This document shows, piece after piece, positions 1-11,500 of a stretch of DNA of 64,000 nucleotides (position 1 is the stretch's first letter; each line of letters opens with the position of its first letter). Below the pieces are notes generated by a model. The model was given only the letters and a program-made list of their open reading frames with translations. It ran no database searches and was not told where the DNA came from. The position numbers and the translations under genes were made by a program. Origin of the DNA: Phallusia mammillata (Eukaryota > Chordata > Ascidiacea > Phlebobranchia > Ascidiidae); the NCBI GenBank assembly GCA_003260075.1, contig QLIY01000828.1, positions 1 through 64,000 on the forward strand. The letters run 5' to 3'.

Positions 1-1118
1 TTGAAATACAGAAACCTCATAAAATTGATCCAGTTTTGCCAGGGTGCCGCAAACTATTTATCTCTTTGATAAGGTGCCGCAAGGTCAAAAAGGTTGGGAA
101 CCACTGGTCTGGATAATTGTGCCTTTGCGTATGTTTAACAAATCATCTGTGCTGCACAAGTGACTAAAATGTGTAATTGTGTTAGTTGATTACTCGTTAA
201 GGGCAGTTAAGGTGAATTACTTCCATTTTTGATTAAAACAGTGGTTAAAGTAAGCACCAGCGGTCTGGAATGCTGTTTCAGTAACAGAAAACAGGTAAAA
301 AGTTTTTTACGAAAACAGTCTAGCGGTCTAGCCTAATATTCAACTGATCAGAAGCAAGAATCTTTCTTTTTTACATTTTATTGTCTGCGGGAGATTCGTT
401 AAATAACAAAACTGTTTCAGCTGTTTCAGTAAAACATAATTGCCGAAATTTATTACAGAATTCCCTGTACACGTGATCTTGCAAGTTGTAACGTTTGTCA
501 AAAATAAGCCGAAATATTTGGTTTCGTTTTGCGACCAGGTTACTGGCTGGTAGCAATAAAAATGTGACCCAGAATTGTGGTAGGGCCTACCAAATGAGGC
601 TTTATGAGTTTGCAACGTGCTTGTTGAAATCCGGTTCAAGATCTCACATAAAAACCAATTCAGGAAAAGCCGTATCTGCCTTTGAGTTGGCAAGATTATG
701 TAGGGAAATCCAAAAACATGTTGCAGCCTTCAAGTTCCACTGTTGAACTGCAATGTGTTTTGTTTTACATTCAGACATATAAGTTAATGTCAAAAACATG
801 TTGACGTCAGCTTACGACGGACCAGCATAATTTCCGGTAATTGGACAATACTTGTTCTACTTTTATCGAAAACTCATTGAACGAAAGTTTTCTTTTCGAT
901 TGTTGTACGCACACGAATCAAACGCTTGGTTAAGAAAATTGTTCCTTGAAGCTGTACAGCAAAGTGCATGTGTTTGGCAAAAGTGGTTGAGATCTGTTTG
1001 AAAGCCTACTTACGCTTGAAATATGAAGTTGCTTTGTCCAGATCTTTTACCAATGTTACAACCAGATTTAATGTTTCAATGCAGGTACAACTAATAGTGA
1101 TGTAAAACAGTTTTGATA
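1..1118. other. Region upstream of the C3-like gene
   Basis: Bases 1-103 are the right end of a hAT-like element (GGTTGGGAACCACTG). The rest shows no coding exon. It must contain the promoter and 5' UTR of the C3-like gene, but I cannot place a core promoter with confidence. Confidence 0.45.
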
Positions 1119-4100
1119 ATGATTACACTGTTTGTGCTTTGTGCGGTTATTACTGCAGCATATGGGTAAGTAGGTTGTAACAAACTAAAATTGACAATTT
1201 TGGTTTAAATAAGTAAAATTTTAGCAGGAAACTTACAACTTATTTTGCAGCCGTGATCACACTATCGTTGGTGCCAAGGAATTTCGTGTTGGTGCAACAA
1301 ACAATGTTGTGCTTAACTTTCATGGATACGAAGGCACCGCTACGGTTGAAGTGCATCTTCAGGTATAAGACAGTTAAACATTAAAATTGCATTCGATTTA
1401 TGTTTGTTAAAAGGTTTATGTAAGAAAGTTTTATGTCAATTGAATAACATTTAAATCCGGTGTAAATAAGGTACAAAAAATTATGTTTGAAATACTTTAG
1501 TCCCCAACATGAGTGTTTTGCAGACTCTACCTCGGCGGATATATAGTTTTGCTGATATTCCGGCAACTAGGGTTGACGTGAGATGGCCATATCAGTTCAG
1601 TATTCTGGTGTGTATATTGTTTGTGTTTAATATTTTCTTTTTATTCTACCAGTGCGTAGGTAACACTTTTCGATGGTGCTTATATAGTTACTAAAATTTA
1701 ATCTTTTTGCTGTATATGTCATATAAAGAGCATTCCGAATGATACTTTTGATAAGCAATGCTTTATGCAAAAATATTATTTTATTTAAGTGTTTAACTTA
1801 TGTCGTGTGCTATATACTATATTGTCGCCAATATGCCAAACAATGACGAAACAAAAGATTTTGAAATGAACACAGCATTTTGATTTTACTTTGAAGTTTG
1901 CATTGGCATAAAAAAGAAATAATTAATTTTACGCAAGGTATCCCGGGAAGATTTGGTCGAACCGAATAACGGCGACAACATGTACGTGGAATTACATGTC
2001 AACGTGGAGCAATCGAATGAAAACTTCAGGGAAACCATTCCAGTCCTTTTGAATTTTACCGCTGGATACATGTTTGTAACCACTGATCGCCCTGCTTACA
2101 GGTCTGCTGATTTAACAAGTGGTCTTTAATAGCCGTATCGCATTGTCAAATTCCAAGATTCCAGTAATAATTTGGGCCGGGTGTTTTGGATCAGGAATAA
2201 GCTAAAGTTAGAAAAAATGGGCTTGGCCAGTTCTATCTTTACAATAGATCACAGTTGTGTGGTAATTAAACCTTATGGTAAACTTAGTTTCGGACTTAGT
2301 TTGGGTGTAATTTTTATGAAAGTTTGGGTCTAAGATTTTACTTTCAATTTCAGACCTAGTTTCGGTTCGGTTGTAAGTGGAACGAAAATTGGGAGTACAA
2401 ACCCAGGCCGAACAGAAAAGTGTAAGCCCGACCGGGGCCCAAAATTTTTTTTGGAATCCCGTTTAGGCTCCAAAGTTTGATTGATAGCAATATGTTACGT
2501 CCAGCAACCAGCTTTTCAGCTAGAATCTAGCTGCTAGATGTTGTAAAAAAATGCGGACGCAAAATGTAAAGTCAGGCCCGAATTACGCCCGTTGGTTACA
2601 AAAAACCTCAGCCCAAACCCGGGCCCGACTTTGCATTTAACTTGTGTTACAGACCGGGCGATGAGATGCTTATCATTGCAATGCTTACTGATATGGACCT
2701 AAGAGAAAACGTCAATGTTCCTGTTGAAATTACCATTAAAGTTAGTGGTGCGCCGTGGTGTTGCACGTGAAATTTGGTGTATTGATAGAAAAATCTCTTC
2801 GAGTCACATTTATAAATTTATCCTTCAGACGCCAGTTGAAGAAGGTGGTCATGGCAAAATAGTTGTTCTTAAAGCGCAGAAAACGAGCGTTGCTGGACAT
2901 TTTACTAACCATCGATATCAAATCCCGCCAGAACCTTTGCTCGGAAAATGGTTTATAGAAGTTTCTGCCCCTGTAAGTTTTGCTTTTTGGCCCCCTGTCT
3001 CTAATATTTATTTCATAATCTCAAAGTACGAAATAACCACCTAATGTCCAAACTGGAGTTCACTAAATGGTTCCAAGGAATCCTGACTATATTAACTCCG
3101 TATCCTTTAAAAATGGTAAAATTCATTTGGCCTTTCATCAACACATATTACAAATAATTAATTTTAAACTTGTCGTTTTTACACTTTAGGCTTTGGGTAT
3201 AAGCAGCGAAATCACTGTTCTCATGGACAAGTACAGTAAGTATTCTGAAATTTTTAATGCAAATGTACTTCAAATAACAGAGATTGAATGCTTTATGATA
3301 TAGTCTTGAAAATATATAACTGAAAAGACAATGTAGCTTGTTTGCTGGTTGCCAGCCCCCCCCCCCGCCAACTTTCAACGTCAAAATCAAAATGGATCAA
3401 CACTTTATTCTACCTACCACCAGTTTTATCAGTGGAACAATAAACGCCGACCACAGTTATGGCAAAAGGGTTACTGGCTCTTACTTCTTGTCGATCAACC
3501 TTGTGCGAAGTGATGAAATATCCACAACTGTGCAAATCTATCGACACCCGTCAAGCTTTACACAAAGGGTAAAGTATTTTCACGCTTCGAAGTTTGAATG
3601 TCATATAAAATTTTATCGTTGTGCAGGCGGGAATTGTCAGCGGTCGCAAACGCTTTGAGATCAGCACAGATGTAATAACCGCCGCCCTGGGTGAAGGTGA
3701 AACCATGGAAGATCTTGTTACTGAAGGCGCTTCTCTTACTGTGGAAGTCGCCGTTACCGGTGAGTACCCATGCAATTAGTGAGGGCCAAACGCTGACTTT
3801 ATTATCTGGCGATAACCATATTTGAACGAACCCTTCAGGTGGCGCTGAGAGCATTTACGAGACCGACATTGTGTCCGACATCAGGTTTACAAGTTCGCCC
3901 TACCTAATAGTCACGGACCGCAGCTCGCGATATTTCAACCCAGGAATAGTGTATGAAGTCAAGGCAAGTAAACCTGGCATGTGAAAAGTGAAAAAAAACA
4001 TCATTTATAACTTGTTGAGAATAAAGAACCCACTTTGACACTTCTAGGCTAACGTTCTGGACTCCGTTACCCACAAGCCAATTAATGACGTTCCAGTGGC

Positions 4101-5539
4101 CGTTACAGGTACAGGTAGAATTTTCATGATTGCAGATTGGTTGTTAGTAATTTTACTTTATTTCAAGTCGGTGATGTTGTGAAAAGACCCAATTCGGATG
4201 AGCGGGGTGAGATTGTGGCCAGTTTTAATCGAATCAGCGAGGCACAGGAACTGCAAGCCACGGCAAGTAAACTGTCAAAAAGTTACCGATTTTCTGCCGT
4301 TAGACGTTTGTTGTGTTGTCCAGTTGGTTTACTTTTGCGACCATACATTTCTTTGCCATTGGGGAAATTACTTGTGATATCGCAATTTTTGCTCCAAAAT
4401 ACCTTTTCGCGTTTTAATTTTACCACAATGGATAAATTACCGGCACCAACTGTGCAAGCCGAACTGAGGCCCATAAACGTGCTTTCATTGTAATTGACAT
4501 GAATATGTTTGGCAGTTGACAACAGCAAAGGAAGGACTTCAAGCGGAAGATCAGTATAGCACCACTTACACAGCACTCAGGCACCAGGCAGGAGCACTGA
4601 TGTCAATCANTTATGTCAATCAGTGTTGATACGTGAGTTCGCAGGGCTCACTTGTTTGCCAGTTTAAAGCATTGCTACATATTCTTTGCTTGTTCTCAGA
4701 CACGGTGTTGTTGGACGGATGATGAACGCTGTGTTTCGCTTCGAATCAGACGATGTCAGCGGCGACATCCGATACTACGTAAGTTCACATGCTTGTTTAA
4801 AGTTTTTTCTCATTTCTGTGTTCTTGGTGTCATTTTAAGTCGATGGCTATAACTTAATGATGCTGTCAAGATTAGTAAATTTTCGGAAACTGCCAACGGG
4901 CGCGAAATGCGAACCAGATTTGTCCATAAAANCGGAAACTGCCAATAGGCGCGAAATGCAAACCAGATTTGTCCATAAAACCACCACTGCAATCGTAGGC
5001 TGGTTTTTTTTACCTAGACCCGTTTTTACTACGGCACTATAGAAAAGCAAAACAAATTGTGACACTACAAGCAAGAACCGTATCATATGTACATATCTAT
5101 ATGTATATTCGCCCATCTGGCATCTTCGATTCCAGCAATAAAAACAGATTGCAAAGACGAATGTTTGTGGCATAGACTACAAGATAATTTTTTTTTTCAG
5201 ATTGTTTCCAAGGGACAAGTCGTCTCCATTGGTTTAATACCAATAAATCCAGGGCACCGCGGAGATAAGACGCATGATATTCCTATTACACATGAAATGA
5301 TTCCTTCCGCTCGCTTGGTGGCGTACTACATGCGTGGCAATGAGCTTGTTTCCAACTCAGTGTGGTTTGATGTCAACGACGTGTGTGGTGGAGAGGCAAG
5401 TACAACTTGTTGACTGTCACTGTGGACGAATATCGTGAAAGGATTGTGTTGTTTCGTGAGCTATTGCTTTAATTGCGTACACCTGCAAAGCTTCGAAACA
5501 AATTTTAACAGATTTGTCGTATTTTTGTTTCAAAGGAAC

Positions 5540-5582
<43 letters not shown>

Positions 5583-8500
5583 TACAACGGCAGTCGTCTG
5601 ACGCGCGACGTAATGTGGAACAAAATGCAGCAGTACGACAGCGCTTGTTCCCGCGAGGGCGGAAGCGACAACAAGGACGTTTTTGAGGTAATGCTCATCT
5701 GAAAACTTACTTTGAAGTTTGCTTGTATGCCCCCCCCCCCATAATACGTTTGGGTTGGCAGAGAGGTCAAATGTGAAAAACATGGACTTCACCTTCTCCT
5801 TTGCCTATCAGAATGTTTACACGTTAAAATCTTCCCCGGCCCATTGGAGGCGTAACACTGAGCCTGTTTGTCGACGTATTACACTATTACACCGGGTAAA
5901 ACAAAAATGTTAGCCTACGGTGGGATTCGAACCCACTACAGTAGTCTTTCCGTGACTCGCGCTCTAAAAATTAAGCCACTGGTCGGTGAGCCCGTTAAAA
6001 AGTCGAATCAGAAGCATTGTTGTCTGCCTCGTTAATTATATTCATTTGAAGTGTTTTTTGAAAACACAAACTAACTTTTAACTGGATTTGTAAAGAGCTG
6101 TCCGTTTACCTAATAAGTCTTAAAAGTTTAAACCACCTTTTACAAAGGCAATCCGAACGCACTATTTCATTTATCGGCGGTGAATCGCGCAGCTTACTTT
6201 GTGTACAACGGCAGTCGTCTGACGCGCGACGTAATGTGGAACAAAATGCAACAGTACGACAGCGCTTGTTCTCGTGAGGGCGGAAGCAACAACAAGGACG
6301 TTTTTGAGGTAATACTCATCAGAATACTTGCAGTTTGCTTGTATGTCCCCCCCCCCATAATACGTTTGGGTTGGCAGAGAGGTCAAATGTGAAAAACATG
6401 GACTGCACCTACTCCTTTGTCTATCAGAATGTTTACACGGTAAAATCTTACCCGGCCCTTTGGAGGCGTAATACTGAGCCTGTTTGATGCCAAGTATTAC
6501 ACTATTACAGGAGGTAAAGCAATAATGTTAGCCTGTGGTGGGATTCAACCCCCCCCCCCCCCCCCCCCCCATTTTAGTTGACCACACTATAAATTTCTGT
6601 TTCCGACAATGACTAGTTTAGTGCTTCTGATAACAATTTTGCGTGCTTTCAGAAAGCTGGACTGTTTATTGTGAACAAAGCCCTTCGTCCAACAACATAC
6701 TCTCAACCAATTTGCCCACAACCCGTACCGCGACGAAAGCGACAGGTGGATGTAATGGTGACTGAAACAACAAAAGGTGAGGGGACAACATAATTTATTT
6801 ATTATATTTGAGCCCGACCTGGCCGGAACCCAATACGTTTTTGAGAAGCCCGTTTAGGTCCGAAAGTTTGATTGACAGGCCTATACATTAAGCCCCAGGA
6901 AAGACCATGACAACAAACACAATAGACAATAGTAGACAATCAGTCTCGAACATGGCGTTTTAGGGCTGTTTGACATTAGGTTAAGTCCAGCAACTAGCTA
7001 CTTAGCTGGTTAAATTTATTTAAATAAATAAATAATGACACAGAGTGTAAAGTAAAGGCCAAAGCAGGCCCGTTTTTTGAAAAATCTAAGCCCGAAAAGC
7101 CCGGCCCGACTTACCCCCCCCCCCAGTCTCGAACATGGCGTTTTAGGGCTGTTTGACATTAGGTGAAGTCCAGCAACTAGCTACTAAGCCCGTTAAATTT
7201 ATTTAAATAAATAATGACACAGAGTGTAAAGTAAGGGCCAATACAGGCCCGTTTTTTGAAAAAATCTAAGCCCGAAAAGCCCAGTCCAACTTATAGCTAT
7301 GCCATGTGCTATATTTGGTCACGTGCACATTGTATTTTTTACCACTGTGGTGCGCAGCTAACCTTTAGAGTTGAACTTACAAAATTAGCATTCCCTCGTT
7401 TTGCCTTGGGGATTCGTCTTGCGCTGATTAGCGTGGAACACGCTACTTAGCAAATATGCAGTCACAAAAGGATCATGTTTGGAGAGTCAATCTTTCTTCA
7501 GGTTGCACGAGATTGGTCACATCGCCTTGTTTGTGCAATGTTTTGCCGTTTTACTATTTTGTTGATTAAAGTTCTGTACTTTTGGCTTTTCGTGTTCTTC
7601 AAGGGCTTTTACTTTAAACAGTTTGACCATACCGAGTTCGCTTAAGTTAGTTCGTCACAAACTAGGATAACATTGATCATACTCTGTTATACAACCCCAG
7701 TGATTTTGTAACACAAACAAGCTATTTTTCAGGTCGCCAAACGTTTTTAGAAGACTGTGAAAGCAACGGAAGAGACAACAAAAGTGACGAATTATGTTTG
7801 AAAAGAAAGTAAGTACTACTGCCCCCCCCCCACCATTTGTTAAAACAGAAAACCTGTAAGCAGGGCGATCAGTGGTTATAAACATGTATCCAGTGGTAAA
7901 GTTCAAAAGGACTGGAATGGTTTCCCTGAAGTTTTCGCTCGATTGCTCCACGTTGACATGTAATTCCACGTACATGTCGTCGCCGTTATTCGGTTCGACC
8001 AAATCTTCCCGGGATACCTTGCGTAAAATTAATTATTTCTTTTTTATGCCAATGCAAACTTCAAAGTAAAATCAAAATGCTGTGTTCATTTCAAAATTTT
8101 TTGTTTCGTTTTCGTCATTGTTTGGCATATTGGCGACAATATAGTACAGGGGTGGCCAACCGGTCAAAGCCTAAGAGCCTCATTCTTTACTGTGTTACCA
8201 CAAAGAGCCACATTATACACACGGGCACACATGTTCGTTGCCTCGTCCCTCCCTCACACACAGAAACCTGGGCTTAGCCAGATTTATTCTAAATGTCGCA
8301 CACCAACATATTAACGACACAATTTGACTTTTACAGACCACGTGCCAGTAATTTTCAACAATAAATGGTTTACACTGCCTTTCACACAAAACTCCCTTTT
8401 CAACGAATCCTGCAAGAAAAAACATATGAACTAAAATATGCCCCTTCCCCCCCCCCTATGCCATGAACTACATTTGGCCACGTGCACATTGTATTTTTTT

Positions 8501-11500
8501 ACTATGTGGTGCGCAGCTAACCTTTAGAGTTGAACTTACAAATTTAGCATTCCCTCATTTTGCCTTTGGACTTTGTCTTGCGCTGATTGGCGTAGAACGC
8601 GCTACTTAGCGATTATGCAGGCACGAAAGGATCATGTTTGGAGAGTCAACCTTTCTTCAGCTTGCGCGAGATTGGTTTTGGATGTTGGTCACATCGCCTT
8701 GTTTGCGCAATGTTTTGCCGTTTTACTATTTCATTATTTAAAGTTTTGTACTTTTGGCTTTTCGGGTTCTTCAAGGGCTTTTACTTTAAACAGTTTTGAC
8801 CATATCGAGTTCGCTTAAGTTAGTTCGTCACAAACTAGGATAACAATGATCATACTCTGTTATACAACCCCAGTGATGTTGTAATACAAACAAGCTCTTT
8901 TTCAGGTCGCCGAAAGTTTTTAGCAGACTGTGAAGGCAACGGAAGAGACAACGAAAGTGGAGAATTATGTTTAAAAAGAAAGTAAGTCCTACTGCTATTT
9001 TGGGTACACAAAAAAGATAGTTTAATGTGAAATCAACTCCTTACAGTCGCTGTTTCCGGTGATTATTGTTCTCTACATCAACATAATCCAAAACGCAGTG
9101 TACGAAACGCTAAGCCAAAAATATCATGATTCTGTATGTTTTTGCTTTGGTTTTCTAGAGGTAGGTTTAGAAGATCTAATAGCGCTGAAAAAGTTGGTGA
9201 AGCGCAGGATCGTAAGAAGCGAAGATCAAACTTTGAAGAAAATTGGTTGTTTATTACCGGGCGTTTAGAGTAAGTGTTTGTATTTGAGGTTGAGTTGTAT
9301 AATGTCCGATTATAAAAACATATGTTTAGCAATGACGGTGAATGGTCACAAACCAGGCCTGTACCAGGAAGTATCAGCACCTTTGAGTTCAACGGCTTCA
9401 GTTCCAGCAGTCATGGTGAGAACTGTTATGTTATGGTTTTGTCGCAAGAACCAGAAGGTTGTTATACTGCTTGATCAGTCGTTGTTTGTTTCAGTTTTTT
9501 TTTTGGCGTCGACACATTTATCACAAGTTTGCGTTGAACATATAAAATGCATTTGTCTTTCAACAAATCAACAAAATTTTTCTTTGTAGTTTTTCCCTTC
9601 TCCGCAGCATACAACTGTTTACTGTTTATATTTGGTGTTAAGAAATAAACTGGTATATTTTTTTGTAGGATTTTGTGTTGCCAAACCAGCCAATCTTCTT
9701 GTGTTTGAAAATATCTTCATCCAACTTTATCTTCCCCACGCTGTTCGGCTAATGGAACAAGCCAGCATTCGTTATTCAGTCTTTAATTACAACCCGAATG
9801 AAATTGAGGTAAACTATATAGGACACTGCATGGTTATTGTAAACGTCCCCCCCCCCCAAAAAAATGTTTGTTTGTGGTGTTTCCCTATTCTGCCCCATAC
9901 AATTTTTTGTTGTTGCTTCTTTTCTGTTCATATTATAGAATAAAAAATAACTGGTTAATTTTTTTTGTAGGCTTTTGTGTTGCCAAACCAGCCAATTTTC
10001 TTGTGTTTAAAAAGATCTTCATTCCCCCCCCCCTTTAGGAGCACGAAGCAACAAATCAGGGGTACTATAACACTAACACAAAGGCTTGTTCATGACAATT
10101 TGTTAAAAAGTAAAGTTTTAGTTTGGTGAAAGAAATTTATTGAATAAAGCACATAACACCACCGAATACGGAAATAGATGACGATTTTACTTTAGGAACT
10201 TAATATTAATAATACAATAAGATTTTTGTCTGTCATTGGAGACACGGGGGTAAAAAAAATCCGAAAACTTAAGGGGTATGCATAAATGTTTGAAAGCACT
10301 GATGTAAGAGTTGTCAACAGGGTTACAGTTAAGTGGTGCGGGTCGGGACTCCAATTTCAGGCACGTTTGAAACTCTGGCGCAACAACCATCACGTTTGGG
10401 TTCATTATATTTAGGCGAGAGTTCAACTGAGACACTCCGAAGACTTATGTTCACAATTCTCTTCAAGTAAGTTAGCCATGTTTAACTTAACGATTGCCCT
10501 AAACATGTTAGAGTACACTTAATTCGTCGTATTATAGAGAAACAATTCCTGTTTAACTATAGACCTCGGTTAATTCGGACCAGTTTGGACCCAAACATTT
10601 GTCCACATTATAGGCGAGGATCCGAATAAAACGGTGTCGGTTAGTTCAAGCCTTTCACATTTCCAACTTTTTGTATGTTAAGTTTTGTCCGAATAATATG
10701 AAGATCTGATAAAACAAGTCAAGATTTAAGTGAGTTTTAAAGCAGTTGGTTTTAAAACGTCTGGAACTGATTTAACATATTAATAATTGAAAACAGCGCC
10801 TCAATCGACTAAAATTGTGCAAAAGGTTTTGGCAAACCGAAACTTAATGCAGCACTGCTTAGGCAAATGATACATGGTTACGGACAAAAATGGTTTCGTA
10901 TCTAACAGAATGCATTCCTAACAATAAACAGAAACAATGAACACGATTGCCACATTACGAGTACCGGGCAATTCCGCCAAATCTTCCTATTTTACCGTGA
11001 TGCCCATCAAAATACCAGCTGACCCAAAAGGTGCCAGCATAGAAATGGCTGCTGACTCAGCGGCGGGAAATGACTTTCTTGTGAAGTATTTGCTAATTGA
11101 GGTACGGCTTTTGTTTATCACTTCAATACTTTTTTTTACTTTTGGATTTTTTGCATGCAGCCAAGCGGTCTTTTAAACGAAAGCTCAAAGACTTTTGTTC
11201 TCACTCCTCCCCAGAACATAGCGTTCAGCTTTTTAGTCCCAAATGACGGCTTTGAACCTAATACTCGAAAGTGTTGGATCTATGCATATGGTGAGATTGT
11301 ATGAACTCCCTCTTAATCAGACAAAGCCGTTCAACACAAATTTATGTTTCAAGCCAACGTTCTTGGGCCTATTGCGACACTCCCCCCCCCCGACTTTTGT
11401 TCTCACTCCTCCTCAGAACATAGCCTTTAGCTTTTTAGTTCCAAACGACGGTTTTGAACCTAATACTCGAAAGTGTTGGATCTATGCATATGGTGAGAAG

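Larger units (their letters stand above)
7297..8990 (+). repeat. Diverged direct duplication around the anaphylatoxin-like exon
   Basis: 7297-7821 and 8457-8990 are copies differing by roughly 8-10 percent by eye, including the 76-base exon. An inverted block and two ten-C runs lie between them. Confidence 0.7.

Noticed and set aside
5912-5995. A tRNA gene on the minus strand
   Set aside because: The B box is good, but the cloverleaf cannot be completed and the flanks match a SINE family present at other sites.
11161-11492. Tandem exon duplication in the C3-like gene as an alternative-splicing cassette
   Set aside because: The right copy begins inside the exon after a ten-C run and has no acceptor, and the copies differ only at silent sites.
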